DNA of 53,774 bases from Gammaproteobacteria bacterium (GCA_030433075.1 JAUILI010000010.1:1-53774), one strand, 5' to 3'. Positions 42,583 to 51,369 are shown, numbered from the stretch's first letter. A program made the numbers and translations. The notes: generated from the letters alone by a model not told the origin.

Positions 42583-43851
42583 TTATTCGTCGTGGTAGCC
42601 GGCATCGAGGCCCAGGAGGCGGCGGCCGTGGGCCACCACCTCGTGGCGCCCGGCAGCGCTCGCTTCCCGCAGCCGCGCCGTGGGCAGGTGGGTCAGCTTA
42701 TTGGTGAGGGATCGGCTGAAGCGCTGGAGTACCGCTTCCGGGGCTTCCCCGGCGCGGAGCCGCTTGAGGGCCCGCTCTAGCTCTTCTTCGGCCTGCGCTT
42801 CCGCCAGGGACCGATAGGCGCGCACCGTTTCCGAGGCGGCTCGCGCCCGTACATCGCGAAGATAGGCGCTGACGCCCTGCTCAATAATCTGTTCCGCATC
42901 CTGCGCCGCGTGCTCTCGCGCCCGGCGATTCTCGGCGATGATATCTGCGAGATCGTCGACGGTGTAGAGGAAGACGTCGTCGAGTTCCCCCACCTGCGGT
43001 TCGATATCCCGGGGCACGGCGATATCCACCATGAACATGGGCCGGCGGCGCCGCGCCTTCAGGGCGCTTTCCACCATGCCCTTGCCCAGGATGGGGAGGT
43101 CTGCGGCGGTGGAGGCGATGAGAATATCGGCCTGGGGAAGGGCAGCGCTGACATCGGAGAGCAGGATGGCCTCAGCGCCGAAGCGCTCCGCGAGGCTCCG
43201 CGCCCGCGCGTAGGTCCGGTTGGCGATGGTCATGCGATGCACGCCGGCCTGCCGCAGATGCTCCGCGACCAGCTCGATGGTATCGCCCGCGCCAAGCAAG
43301 AGGGCCCGGGCATCGCCGAGCTTGGTGAAGATCGATTGGGCGAGGCTAACGGCAGCATAAGCGACGGAGACGGGGTGGCGCCCAATGTCCGTGTCCGTAC
43401 GCACGCGCTTGGCGGTGCTTAAGGTGTGCTGGGAAAGGCGGTCGAGCTCCGGGCCTAGGGTGCCCGTATCCCGGGCAATGTCCCAGGCATCCTTCACCTG
43501 GCCGAGAATTTGCGGCTCCCCGAGGACCATGGAATCGAGGCCCGCGGCCACGCGCATGGTATGGCGGACGGCGGCTTGGTCGTGGTGTAGGTAGGCCGAT
43601 TGGGAGAGGCGCGCCCGATCCATGTGGTGATAGCTGCTCACCCAGTCCAGGATGGCGCCGGGATCAGTGTTGGGCGCCCAGCAGTAAAGTTCGGTACGGT
43701 TACAGGTGGAGAGGATCGCGACTTCCTCGAGGCGCAGCGATTCCCGCAGCGCCCGCAAGGCATCGGGGAGCTGATGGGTCGGAAAGGCCACGCGCTCGCG
43801 CAGTTCGATCGGCGCCGTGACATGATTGAATCCGAGAGCCAGCACACTCAT
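42583..43851 (-). CDS. hemA: glutamyl-tRNA reductase
   Basis: HemA, 422 residues, reduces glutamyl-tRNA(Glu) to glutamate-1-semialdehyde with NADPH, the first committed step of tetrapyrrole synthesis by the C5 pathway. The nucleophile is Cys50 in STCNRTELYC; the NADPH site is near LLLGAGDTIELVAEHLRQ; the C-terminal dimerisation helix is rich in glutamate and arginine. Its use of the C5 route fits a gammaproteobacterium. Divergent from the TPR lipoprotein gene with 29 bp between. Confidence 0.98.
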   Translation of the reverse strand: MSVLALGFNHVTAPIELRERVAFPTHQLPDALRALRESLRLEEVAILSTCNRTELYCWAPNTDPGAILDWVSSYHHMDRARLSQSAYLHHDQAAVRHTMRVAAGLDSMVLGEPQILGQVKDAWDIARDTGTLGPELDRLSQHTLSTAKRVRTDTDIGRHPVSVAYAAVSLAQSIFTKLGDARALLLGAGDTIELVAEHLRQAGVHRMTIANRTYARARSLAERFGAEAILLSDVSAALPQADILIASTAADLPILGKGMVESALKARRRRPMFMVDIAVPRDIEPQVGELDDVFLYTVDDLADIIAENRRAREHAAQDAEQIIEQGVSAYLRDVRARAASETVRAYRSLAEAQAEEELERALKRLRAGEAPEAVLQRFSRSLTNKLTHLPTARLREASAAGRHEVVAHGRRLLGLDAGYHDE

Positions 43852-43880
43852 AACTAACGCTTAGGTAAACACCCACCCCC

Positions 43881-45845
43881 GTGACTGAAACCGCCCTTTT
43901 CTCATCCCCCCCTTGGAGCGACGCGTGGACGGCTGGGTGTCAGGATAGCTTGACACCCTTTGAGGCGCCCATTGTGGCGGAAAATCCCGCCCCTGTCCTC
44001 CCCCCGGTGGGGCGCCCTCGGCGGGCCTTTTGGGGGGTGCTGTTCGCGGTTTTTTTGAGCGGCTGCGTGGCGGCCCCCAAGCCCCTTCCGCCCGCGCCTT
44101 TGCCCGCGCCGACGATGGATTTTGCTCGCTCTGAGGGGCCTTCCGAGGTGGCCCCGGTCGGCCCCCCGCGGGCCATGCCCCCTGAGCTCATGCTCGCCCT
44201 CATGGCGGCGGAGCGGCAGCTTCTCAGCGGAGATTTAGACGGCGCTCTGGCGGCCTACCTCACGATTCTCGAGGCCGAGGGCAGCGCCTCGGACAGCGCC
44301 CTGCTCCAGCGCGTACTGACCCTGGCGGGCTACGGCGAAGATCCGGCCCTGGAGCTGACCCTTGCCCAGGCGCGCCTGGCCCAGAAGGCGGACCGTTCGG
44401 GGCGCCTGGCCCTGGCCCGAGCCCTGGGGCGCGCGGGGAACTACGGTGAAGCGCTGGGCGCCCTCGCGCCCCTGGCCGCCGCTGCGGGCCCGGAAGTCTT
44501 TGATCGCTTCGTCGACGGCGTTTTGGCTGGGGACGAAGCGCCGGCGGCGCAGCGCTTCATGGCCCAGAGCCTGGCCCGGGAGGCCTTTCGCGAGGGCGCG
44601 ACCCTTCCCCTGGCCCGGGCTCAGGCCCGCGCCGGGGCCCGGCTCTTTGTGGCCCTGCAGCTCTACGAGGATGCGCTCATCCTCATGGCCGATGCCGGCC
44701 TCTCCATGATGGATAGCCCCCAGGCCGTGAGCTGGCGCGCGGAAGCCCTCGAGGGTACGGGGCAGCTCCGCGCCGCCCTGGCCCAGCTCGAGGCAGGGCT
44801 TGCGATCTTCCCCGACGCTGGAGGTCTGCGCTTTGCCCGGGCTCGCCTTCAGGTGCGCCTTAATCATCTTGATGAGGCGCGGGATGATTTCCTCGCGCTG
44901 CTGCAGCGCAGCGGTGAGAACGCCGATCTGCTCCTCGCCCTGGCGCTGATTCACCTCGATCAGAATCGCTTGGAGGAGGCTGGCGCCTACCTTGACCGGC
45001 TCGACGCCCTCGGCGAGCGGCCGGCGCCGGTGGCCTTCCATCGCGGGGAAATCGCTGCCCGGCAAGGGGACTTGGCGGTGGCGCTGGCCCATTGGGAGGC
45101 CGTGCCCCTGGGCCGGGAGTACGGGCGCATGCTGCGCCGAGCCGCCTACTGGCTCGGGGCCAGCGACGACCGGGGTGCGCTTCTGCGCTTCGCCGAAGCG
45201 CAGTTTGCGCGCTATCCCGAAGCCCGGGAGCGCACGGCCCTGGCGCTCGCCGATGCCGTGCTGGGGGAGGCCGGGGGGGTAGAGATAGGCGGGGGCGAGA
45301 CCGCTCTTGGCGTGTTGTCCCTGGCGCTTCAGATCAAGGCCACCCCCTCTCTTCATTACCGCCGAGGGCTGCTGGCCCAGCAGGCGGGGGATTTTGCCGC
45401 CGCCGAGGCCGATCTCCGGGCTGTGCTTGCCCTGGCGCCGGTGCACGCCCAGGCGCTCAATGCGCTGGGATTTTTCCTGGCGGAGCGGGGCGAGCGCCTT
45501 GAAGAGGCGCAGCGCTTGGTGGAGCGAGCCCTTGAGCTCGCGCCGGGGACCCCGGCTTTCCTCGACTCCCTGGGGTGGGTGGCCTTTCAGCGCGGCGCCT
45601 ACGAGGCGGCCCTGCCGCCCCTTCGGGAAGCCTTCGAGCGCCGGGGCGACGGGGAAATTGCGGCGCACCTGGGGGAGACCTACTGGCGCCTTGGCCGTCG
45701 AAACCGGGCCCGCCAGGCCTGGCTTGGGGGCTTGGAGAAGGACCCGGAGGATCCCGTGCTCGTGGAAACGGTGCGCCGGCTGCTCGGGGATCGGGCCCTG
45801 ACGGTCATGCGTCGCCAGCTCAGCCGTGGTCTGGGGGGCGTGTAG
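43881..45845 (+). CDS. TPR-repeat lipoprotein
   Basis: 654 residues from the GTG at 43881. The only clear signal is internal: GRPRRAFWGVLFAVFLSGC with the lipid cysteine at 62, so a GTG at 44007 would give a normal 19-residue lipoprotein signal. Neither start has a good ribosome-binding site. The rest is alpha-helical tetratricopeptide repeats, clearest near the end (ALNALGFFLAERGERLEEA then AFLDSLGWVAFQRGAYEAA). A similar protein lies between hemA and lolB in Pseudomonas; its function is unknown, probably scaffolding at the outer membrane. Confidence 0.85.
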   Translation: MTETALFSSPPWSDAWTAGCQDSLTPFEAPIVAENPAPVLPPVGRPRRAFWGVLFAVFLSGCVAAPKPLPPAPLPAPTMDFARSEGPSEVAPVGPPRAMPPELMLALMAAERQLLSGDLDGALAAYLTILEAEGSASDSALLQRVLTLAGYGEDPALELTLAQARLAQKADRSGRLALARALGRAGNYGEALGALAPLAAAAGPEVFDRFVDGVLAGDEAPAAQRFMAQSLAREAFREGATLPLARAQARAGARLFVALQLYEDALILMADAGLSMMDSPQAVSWRAEALEGTGQLRAALAQLEAGLAIFPDAGGLRFARARLQVRLNHLDEARDDFLALLQRSGENADLLLALALIHLDQNRLEEAGAYLDRLDALGERPAPVAFHRGEIAARQGDLAVALAHWEAVPLGREYGRMLRRAAYWLGASDDRGALLRFAEAQFARYPEARERTALALADAVLGEAGGVEIGGGETALGVLSLALQIKATPSLHYRRGLLAQQAGDFAAAEADLRAVLALAPVHAQALNALGFFLAERGERLEEAQRLVERALELAPGTPAFLDSLGWVAFQRGAYEAALPPLREAFERRGDGEIAAHLGETYWRLGRRNRARQAWLGGLEKDPEDPVLVETVRRLLGDRALTVMRRQLSRGLGGV

Positions 45846-46370
45846 ATGGTCCGTTACCTGTGGGGCCTTTGGGGGATGCTCTGGCTAGTGGGGTGCCAAA
45901 GCGCGCCCGTAGAGACGGGCCTATCCCCCGCGCAGTTCTTCCTCGAAGCTCGGGTCTCCCTGCGTAGCGAGAACGGGTCCGGGCGAGGGCAGCTGTCTTG
46001 GGACCAGCAGGGTGAGGCCTATCGCGTGACGGCCTTCGGGCCCTTTGGAGCTGGGCTGGTGGTGCTGGAGGGGACGGGGCAGAGCGCGACCCTGCTGCAG
46101 AATGGCCAGGTGCGGGTCGTGGCGCCCGATGCCCTCCTGGCGGGCTGGATGGCCGTGCCGCCCCCCTTCAGCGCGCTACCCCACTGGCTGTTTGGCCGAC
46201 CCTCGCCAGGGCATGGGGCGGTGCGGGGCCGGGGCGAGGGACGCTTTGAGCAGGCGGGGTGGGCCGTGCGCTTTCGCCAGGATAGCGCAGGGCGCCCGGA
46301 GCAAGTGATCCTGACCCAGGGCACCACCACCTTTACCCTGGCGCCCTACCGCTGGGAGCGCACGCCATGA
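45846..46370 (+). CDS. lolB: outer-membrane lipoprotein receptor LolB
   Basis: LolB, 174 residues, accepts lipoproteins from LolA and inserts them in the outer membrane. Short signal with lipobox LVGC (Cys17). The core LSPAQFFLEARVSLRSENG and the mid-region FGPFGAGLVVLEGTGQSATL fit the family, which is divergent in sequence. The ATG directly follows the stop of the TPR gene with no gap; its own stop overlaps ispE. Confidence 0.9.
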   Translation: MVRYLWGLWGMLWLVGCQSAPVETGLSPAQFFLEARVSLRSENGSGRGQLSWDQQGEAYRVTAFGPFGAGLVVLEGTGQSATLLQNGQVRVVAPDALLAGWMAVPPPFSALPHWLFGRPSPGHGAVRGRGEGRFEQAGWAVRFRQDSAGRPEQVILTQGTTTFTLAPYRWERTP

Positions 46371-47212
46371 CCGAAGCCCTGACCCTGTATCCCTGCGCCA
46401 AGGTGAATTTGTTTTTGCACATCACCGGGCGGCGAAGCGATGGCTATCACACGTTGCAAACGGTGTTTCAGCTGATTGACCTGTGCGACGAGCTGACCCT
46501 GAGCCCCAGTGAAACCTTGGGCTTTTCCCCCGATAGCGATCAGCCTGGGGGCGAGGACGACCTTTGCCTGCGCGCAGCGCGGGCCCTGCAAGACCATTTT
46601 GGGGTGAGCCACGGCGCCACCCTGACGCTCAAGAAACGCATCCCCGAGGGCGGCGGGCTCGGCGGCGGCTCAAGCGATGCGGCGGCTACGCTTCTGGGCC
46701 TGAACCGGCTTTGGGGACTGGGCGCGTCCCGGACCCTGCTCGCGGCGCTCGGGGCGCGGCTCGGCGCTGATGTGCCCGTCTTTGTCCACGGGCAGACAGC
46801 TTGGGCCGAGGGGGTGGGGGAGCGCCTCACCCCCCTGGGCACGGCGGAGCGCGATCTTGTGGTGCTTCATCCCGGGGTTTCCGTGCCCACGAAAGAAATC
46901 TTTTCCGCGCCGGAATTGACACGGGATACCCCCCTCAGCAGAATACCCGCCTTTTTCGACGGCGGTGGTCATAATGACTGCCTGCCGGCGGTGCTGGCCC
47001 GGTACCCCGAAGTGGGGCGGGCGCAGGCGTGGCTCTCGGCCTTTGGGCCGGCGCAGCTGACGGGCACGGGCGCATGTCTCTTCGCGCGCATGCCCTCGCG
47101 AAGCGCAGCGGAGGCCTGCGCAGCAGCGGTGCCCAAGCCCTGGCGGGCCTGGGCCGTGCGAGCGCTAGCGGAAAGCCCGGAGCGGGCGGAAGCAAACAGC
47201 ACCGAAGCCTAG
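46367..47212 (+). CDS. ispE: 4-diphosphocytidyl-2-C-methyl-D-erythritol kinase
   Basis: IspE, 281 residues, phosphorylates CDP-methylerythritol in the MEP isoprenoid pathway. GHMP-kinase ATP loop [17 protein letters not shown] begins at residue 93; catalytic pair K12 ([10 protein letters not shown]) and D133 ([11 protein letters not shown]). ATGA overlap with lolB. It is followed after 20 nt by tRNA-Gln. Confidence 0.97.
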   Translation: MTEALTLYPCAKVNLFLHITGRRSDGYHTLQTVFQLIDLCDELTLSPSETLGFSPDSDQPGGEDDLCLRAARALQDHFGVSHGATLTLKKRIPEGGGLGGGSSDAAATLLGLNRLWGLGASRTLLAALGARLGADVPVFVHGQTAWAEGVGERLTPLGTAERDLVVLHPGVSVPTKEIFSAPELTRDTPLSRIPAFFDGGGHNDCLPAVLARYPEVGRAQAWLSAFGPAQLTGTGACLFARMPSRSAAEACAAAVPKPWRAWAVRALAESPERAEANSTEA

Positions 47213-47232
47213 GGCTTCGAAACGCGTTTTCT

Positions 47233-47308
47233 TGGGGTGTCGCCAAGTTGGTAAGGCACCGGATTTTGATTCCGGCATTCGCAGGTTCGAGTCCTGCCAC
47301 CCCAGCCA
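47233..47308 (+). tRNA. tRNA-Gln (anticodon TTG)
   Basis: 76 nt including an encoded CCA. Acceptor arms TGGGGTG and CACCCCA pair fully; the anticodon stem CCGGA/TCCGG holds loop TTTTGAT with anticodon TTG; the T arm is GCAGG-TTCGAGT-CCTGC. It reads CAA, and CAG by wobble. It sits inside the ispE-prs interval with no visible promoter of its own. Confidence 0.97.
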
Positions 47309-47311
47309 TAT

Positions 47312-47331
47312 CTCGGCGCCTTCGGCGCGAG
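47312..47331 (+). other. hairpin between tRNA-Gln and prs
   Basis: GCGCC (47316-47320), loop TTC and GGCGC (47324-47328), extended by CTC/GAG around a bulged G, form a stem right after the tRNA and just before the prs ribosome-binding site GAGGGG (47334-47339). No T-run follows; it may assist tRNA 3' processing or stabilise the prs mRNA end. Confidence 0.45.
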
Positions 47332-47345
47332 TTGAGGGGTTGCCC

Positions 47346-48290
47346 GTGTCTAAGTTGAAATTGTTCACGGGTAACGCCAACCCTCAGCTATCCCAGCGCA
47401 TCGCGGATCGCCTCGGCTATAGCCTGGGTCGCGCGCGCGTGGGACGTTTTAGTGACGGTGAAGTGGATGTGGAAATCCAGGAAAACGTCCGAGGCCAGGA
47501 CGTCTTCATCCTCCAGTCCACCTGCGCGCCCACGAGCGATGCCATCCTTGAGCTGCTGATCATGGCCGATGCGCTCAAGCGTGCGTCCGCGGGGCGGATC
47601 ACGGCGGTCATGCCCTACTTCGGCTACGCCCGCCAAGATCGCCGGCCCCGGTCCGTCCGGGTGGCCATTAGCGCCAAGGTGGTGGCGGACATGATTGCCA
47701 CGGCGGGGGTGAACCGGGTGTTGACGGTGGATCTCCACGCCGATCAGATCCAGGGCTTCTTCAACATCACCGTGGATAACGTGTACGCCTCCCCGGTGCT
47801 TGTGGACCACGCCCGGGCGGCGGGCTACGACGATCCGGTGGTGGTGTCTCCCGATATTGGCGGGGTGGTGCGGGCCCGAGCCATCGCTAAGCAGCTTGAT
47901 GATGCGGATCTCGCGATTATCGATAAGCGGCGGCCCCGGGCCAATGAGGCTCAGGTGATGAACATCATTGGGGACGTGGCCGGGCGTAGCTGTATTTTGG
48001 TCGACGATATCGTCGATACCGCAGGAACGCTGTGTAAGGCCGCGGAGGCTCTCAAGGCCATGGGCGCGAAGTCCGTGGTGAGCTATTGCACCCACCCCGT
48101 GCTGTCCGGCGGCGCCGTGGCGCGCATCGAGGCCTCGGTGCTCGATCGGCTCGTGGTCACGGATACCATCCCCCTCTCCGCGGAGGGGGAGGCCAGCGAA
48201 AAGATTGTGCAGCTCTCCTTGGATGAGCTGCTGGCGGAGTCCATCCGCCGCGTAAGCAACGAAGAGTCCATTAGCGAGCTCTTCGGCTAG
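47346..48290 (+). CDS. prs: ribose-phosphate pyrophosphokinase
   Basis: PRPP synthetase, 314 residues (E. coli 315), makes phosphoribosyl pyrophosphate for nucleotides, histidine, tryptophan and NAD. The GTG at 47346 gives [19 protein letters not shown]; the longer frame upstream runs through the tRNA and is rejected. The PRPP-binding loop [10 protein letters not shown] is at about 220-229, with YARQDRRPR and [11 protein letters not shown] upstream. Confidence 0.98.
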   Translation: MSKLKLFTGNANPQLSQRIADRLGYSLGRARVGRFSDGEVDVEIQENVRGQDVFILQSTCAPTSDAILELLIMADALKRASAGRITAVMPYFGYARQDRRPRSVRVAISAKVVADMIATAGVNRVLTVDLHADQIQGFFNITVDNVYASPVLVDHARAAGYDDPVVVSPDIGGVVRARAIAKQLDDADLAIIDKRRPRANEAQVMNIIGDVAGRSCILVDDIVDTAGTLCKAAEALKAMGAKSVVSYCTHPVLSGGAVARIEASVLDRLVVTDTIPLSAEGEASEKIVQLSLDELLAESIRRVSNEESISELFG

Positions 48291-48399
48291 GCGCTCCGTG
48301 CGCCGCATGGTGCCCAAGGCCCAATTCCGGGCGGGCAAGGGGAGTGCCCTCGGTGGTCGCGCCGGGGCGGTAACGCTCCCGATTTAGAGAGGTGTTGTC

Positions 48400-49050
48400 A
48401 TGACCGACCAACTGGTTTTGAACGCCGAGCCACGGGAAGATGTGGGGAAGGGTGCGAGCCGCCGCCTGCGTCGTCTAGAAAAGCGTGTGCCCGGTATTAT
48501 CTACGGGGGGGAAGCTGCACCCCAATCCGTGTCCCTTGAGGCACGGGAGCTGGCCAAGGCCGAAGGCGTGGAAGCCTTCTATTCCCAGGTGCTTGAGCTC
48601 AGCCTCAGCGGCAAGAAAATCGCCGCGGTGGTGAAGGATCTGCAGCGTCATCCCGCCCGCGGCGACATCATGCACATCGATTTTCTGCGCGTGGACGCCA
48701 ATCAGCCCCTGACCGTGAACCTCTCGCTCCACCTCGTGGGGGAAGAGGACTGCGTGGGCGTGAAGGCCGGTGGCCGCTTGAGCCAGAATATGAACGAAGT
48801 GACCGTGACGGCCCTGCCCGCGGCCCTTCCGGAGTATCTGGAAATTGACGTGTCTGCCCTCGAGGCGGGTTCGTCCCTGCACCTGACGGATATTGTCCTG
48901 CCGGAAGGGGTGACGATCCCCGCTCTGGCTCAGGGCAGTGACCATGACCAAGCCATCGTGTCCGTGATTGCGGCGCGCGGTGGTGCAGCGGCTGAGGCTG
49001 CCGAAGACGGCGAGGCTGCGCCCGCCGAAGACGGCGGCGAAGAAGGCTAA
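48400..49050 (+). CDS. rplY: 50S ribosomal protein L25 (long CTC form)
   Basis: L25/CTC family, 216 residues: the N-terminal 5S-rRNA-binding domain (about 1-95, with GKGASRRLRRLEKRVPGIIY) plus the C-terminal CTC domain (LEIDVSALEAGSSLHLTDI). E. coli L25 has only the first domain (94 residues); the long form is usual in Pseudomonas. It ends in an acidic, alanine-rich tail. Follows prs after 109 nt with GAGAGG before the ATG. Confidence 0.96.
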   Translation: MTDQLVLNAEPREDVGKGASRRLRRLEKRVPGIIYGGEAAPQSVSLEARELAKAEGVEAFYSQVLELSLSGKKIAAVVKDLQRHPARGDIMHIDFLRVDANQPLTVNLSLHLVGEEDCVGVKAGGRLSQNMNEVTVTALPAALPEYLEIDVSALEAGSSLHLTDIVLPEGVTIPALAQGSDHDQAIVSVIAARGGAAAEAAEDGEAAPAEDGGEEG

Positions 49051-49057
49051 GGCCGAA

Positions 49058-49086
49058 GGGCCAGGGCCCCCTTGGGGCTCTGGCCC
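49058..49086 (+). other. strong hairpin between rplY and pth
   Basis: GGGCCAGGGCCCC (49058-49070), loop CTT, and GGGGCTCTGGCCC (49074-49086) pair over 13 positions with one G-T step. It lies 7 nt after the rplY stop. The trailing sequence is only CTTGC, so termination would be inefficient; it may reduce pth and ychF expression relative to rplY. Confidence 0.6.
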
Positions 49087-49110
49087 CTTGCATGATGAGG
49101 GCCCCGGGCC

Positions 49111-49722
49111 ATGAGCACAGCCATTCGCCTGATGGTGGGCCTGGGAAATCCTGGCGCTGAGTACGAACATACCCGCCATAACGCCGGCGCCGACTGTGTC
49201 TCTTTCCTTGCCGACGCCCTCGGCGTCTCCCTAAAGGCAGAGAAAAAATTCTTCGGCCGCCTTGGCCGCACCTCCCTTGGGGGGGAGGATCTCCGCTTCC
49301 TGATTCCCGAGACCTTCTACAACGCGACGGGCCGCGCCGTGTTGGCGGTGGCTCAGTTCTATCGCATTCCCCTGGAGAGCATTGCCCTGCTCCACGACGA
49401 GCTCGACCTGCCCCTGGGGGTAGCCAAGCTCAAGTTCGGCGGCGGGCATGGGGGCAATAATGGGCTACGGGATACGATTAACGCCTTTGGGGGCAAGAAT
49501 GCCTTCGCGCGCCTGCGTCTGGGCGTGGGGCACCCGGGGCACAAGGATCGCGTGACGGGCTATCTGCTTTCCCGGCCCCCGGCCGGGGAGCGGGACGTGC
49601 TGGCCACCGTCTTTGAAGAGGTTCGGGCCGTGTTACCTACCCTGGTTGCGGGGCAGTGGGAGCGGGCGGCCACGGCGCTACACTCGGCCACCCGGCCGGG
49701 CACCCTTTCGGAAGGAAAATAA
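49111..49722 (+). CDS. pth: peptidyl-tRNA hydrolase
   Basis: Pth, 203 residues, releases tRNA from peptidyl-tRNAs that drop off the ribosome. Begins with [20 protein letters not shown]; catalytic histidine H23 in TRHN, with [20 protein letters not shown] and GGNNGLRD downstream. The ribosome-binding site is weak (GAGGG at 49098). Gene order rplY-pth-ychF is conserved. Confidence 0.97.
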   Translation: MSTAIRLMVGLGNPGAEYEHTRHNAGADCVSFLADALGVSLKAEKKFFGRLGRTSLGGEDLRFLIPETFYNATGRAVLAVAQFYRIPLESIALLHDELDLPLGVAKLKFGGGHGGNNGLRDTINAFGGKNAFARLRLGVGHPGHKDRVTGYLLSRPPAGERDVLATVFEEVRAVLPTLVAGQWERAATALHSATRPGTLSEGK

Positions 49723-49726
49723 CATC

Positions 49727-50827
49727 ATGGGATTTAAGTGCGGCATCGTGGGGCTGCCCAACGTGGGCAAATCAACGCTATTCAATGCGCTGACCAAGGC
49801 CGGCATCGACGCGGAGAACTTCCCCTTTTGTACCATCGAGCCGAATACGGGGGTGGTGCCCGTCCCCGATCCGCGCATGGACGCCCTCACGAAGATCGTG
49901 AAGCCTCAGCGGGTGGTGCCCACGACCATGGAGTTTGTGGACATTGCCGGGCTGGTCGCCGGGGCGTCGAAGGGCGAGGGGCTGGGTAATCAGTTCCTGG
50001 GCAATATCCGGGAGACGGACGCCATCGCCCACGTGGTGCGCTGCTTTGACGATGAGAACGTGATCCACGTTGACGGGCGCGTGGACCCCCTCGCCGATAT
50101 GGACGTGATCAACACGGAGTTGCTCCTCGCCGATCTCGACACGGTGGAGAAGGCCCTGGCGCGGGTATCCCGCGCGGCAAAGGTGGGGGACAAGGACGCG
50201 AAGGCGGAAGCGGATTTCCTGGAGAAGATTCAGGGGGCCCTGGAAGCCGGGACCCCCGCCCGGGTGGTGCTGGCCGAGGCCGATGAGGCCCTCCGGGCCC
50301 GCTTGCGGCTGTTGTTTCTCCTCACCGCGAAGCCGGTGATGATTCTGGCGAACGTCGACGAGGATGGGCTGTCGAATGGTTCCCCGGCTCTAGCGGCCGT
50401 TGAAGCGCGGGCCGCGGAGGAAGGGGCCGTGGTGGTCCCCTTCTGCGCCAAGCTGGAAGCGGAGCTCGCGGAGCTGGACGACGAGGATGCGGAAGCCTTC
50501 CTGGCCGACCTGGGGCTTGAGGAGTCGGGGCTCAATCGCGTGATCCGCGGCGGCTATGGGCTGCTGGATTTGCTCACCTTCTTCACCGCGGGGGAGAAGG
50601 AAGTGCGGGCCTGGACCGTGCGCAAGCCGGCCACGGCGCCGGAGGCGGCGGGGCGCATCCACACCGATTTTCAGCGCGGATTTATTCGCGCCGAGGTCAT
50701 TGGCTTTGAGGACTTTGTCGCCCACGGCGGGGAGCAGGGGGCGAAGGACGCCGGCAAGTGGCGCCTCGAGGGCAAGGATTACCCGGTGAAGGACGGCGAC
50801 GTGATCCACTTCCGCTTCAACGTCTAA
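49727..50827 (+). CDS. ychF: ribosome-binding ATPase YchF
   Basis: YchF, 366 residues (E. coli 363), a translation-associated Obg-family P-loop protein that prefers ATP. ATG at 49727 after GAAGGAAAA. P-loop GLPNVGKST at residues 8-16, switch region [20 protein letters not shown], and the altered base motif NVDED where GTPases have NKxD, consistent with ATP use. C-terminal TGS domain ends [12 protein letters not shown]. Four nt after pth, so in the same operon. Confidence 0.97.
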   Translation: MGFKCGIVGLPNVGKSTLFNALTKAGIDAENFPFCTIEPNTGVVPVPDPRMDALTKIVKPQRVVPTTMEFVDIAGLVAGASKGEGLGNQFLGNIRETDAIAHVVRCFDDENVIHVDGRVDPLADMDVINTELLLADLDTVEKALARVSRAAKVGDKDAKAEADFLEKIQGALEAGTPARVVLAEADEALRARLRLLFLLTAKPVMILANVDEDGLSNGSPALAAVEARAAEEGAVVVPFCAKLEAELAELDDEDAEAFLADLGLEESGLNRVIRGGYGLLDLLTFFTAGEKEVRAWTVRKPATAPEAAGRIHTDFQRGFIRAEVIGFEDFVAHGGEQGAKDAGKWRLEGKDYPVKDGDVIHFRFNV

Positions 50828-50836
50828 GCCCGTCCC

Positions 50837-50865
50837 TTGACACAATGCGGGGGCGGGTTGAGAAT
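50837..50865 (+). promoter_or_regulatory. promoter of tRNA-Met
   Basis: Perfect -35 TTGACA (50837-50842), a 17-bp spacer and GAGAAT (50860-50865) as -10, followed by a GC-rich discriminator CCGCG. This is the layout of a stringently controlled stable-RNA promoter. Transcription would start near 50872, 8 nt before the tRNA. Confidence 0.7.
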
Positions 50866-50879
50866 CCGCGTCCCTCTTT

Positions 50880-50956
50880 GGCTACGTAGCTCAGCTGGTT
50901 AGAGCACGGCACTCATAATGCCGGGGTCCCCTGTTCGATCCAGGGCGTAGCCACCA
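50880..50956 (+). tRNA. tRNA-Met (anticodon CAT), elongator type
   Basis: 77 nt with encoded CCA. Acceptor GGCTACG pairs with CGTAGCC; D arm GCTC/GAGC; anticodon stem CGGCA/TGCCG with loop CTCATAA; T arm CCCTG-TTCGATC-CAGGG. The acceptor begins with a normal G-C pair, unlike initiator tRNA, and the 5' half closely matches E. coli elongator tRNA-Met. A lysidine-modified tRNA-Ile reading AUA also has CAT but is less likely. Confidence 0.95.
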
Positions 50957-50961
50957 TCTTC

Positions 50962-51369
50962 TTAAGACGATTCCGGATAGCGGCGAAGCCCCAGGGGCTC
51001 GCCACTGTCCTCGTCATCCAGCATGTAGCGTCCCGTGCCCCGAGGCCCCACCCAGGCCGTCCTGTCCTCGAGGGCGAGGTGCCAATAGCCTTCCCGGGGC
51101 CAGTGCGTTAGCGGCGTGCCGTGGAGCGGCAGGGCCTGGGTGCTGAGTACCGCCGGTGCACTTTGAAGCAAGGACACCGCGGCCCCGGCAGCGGCGTCGT
51201 CGGCCCAGGTCGTCAGCACGGTCCACTGAGCAGACCCCTCATAGGCCGCCAGCAGCGCGCCTCCCAGGGGCTTTGCCCGCCCCTGGCCCTCGCCATGCCA
51301 CCAGGCAAGCCAGCCCTCAAAGCCCGCCCCGGCGCTGAAGCGGTGTTGGGAAAACAGCAAAACAGCCAT
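50962..51369 (-). CDS. hypothetical protein, 135 residues
   Basis: Not recognised. The ATG at 51369 follows a strong ribosome-binding site (AAGGGGAG on the minus strand), which supports it as a real gene. The N-terminal half (AVLLFSQHRFSAGAGFEGWL, then YEGSAQWTVLTTWADDAAA) has alternating strand and helix character that could be a ferredoxin-like alpha/beta barrel such as antibiotic-biosynthesis-monooxygenase proteins; this is only a guess. Tryptophan-rich; no signal or membrane segment. Its end lies 5 nt from tRNA-Met, convergent with it, and it is divergent from the fumarase gene. Confidence 0.7.
   Translation of the reverse strand: MAVLLFSQHRFSAGAGFEGWLAWWHGEGQGRAKPLGGALLAAYEGSAQWTVLTTWADDAAAGAAVSLLQSAPAVLSTQALPLHGTPLTHWPREGYWHLALEDRTAWVGPRGTGRYMLDDEDSGEPLGLRRYPESS

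Noticed and set aside
43950-43955. TTGACA as part of a promoter for the TPR-lolB-ispE operon
   Set aside because: No acceptable -10 at 15-19 bp downstream (the 17-bp position reads TGTGGC).
44235-45668. A minus-strand open frame of 477 codons antisense to the TPR gene
   Set aside because: Antisense shadow; no ribosome-binding site and low-complexity glycine, glutamine and arginine content.
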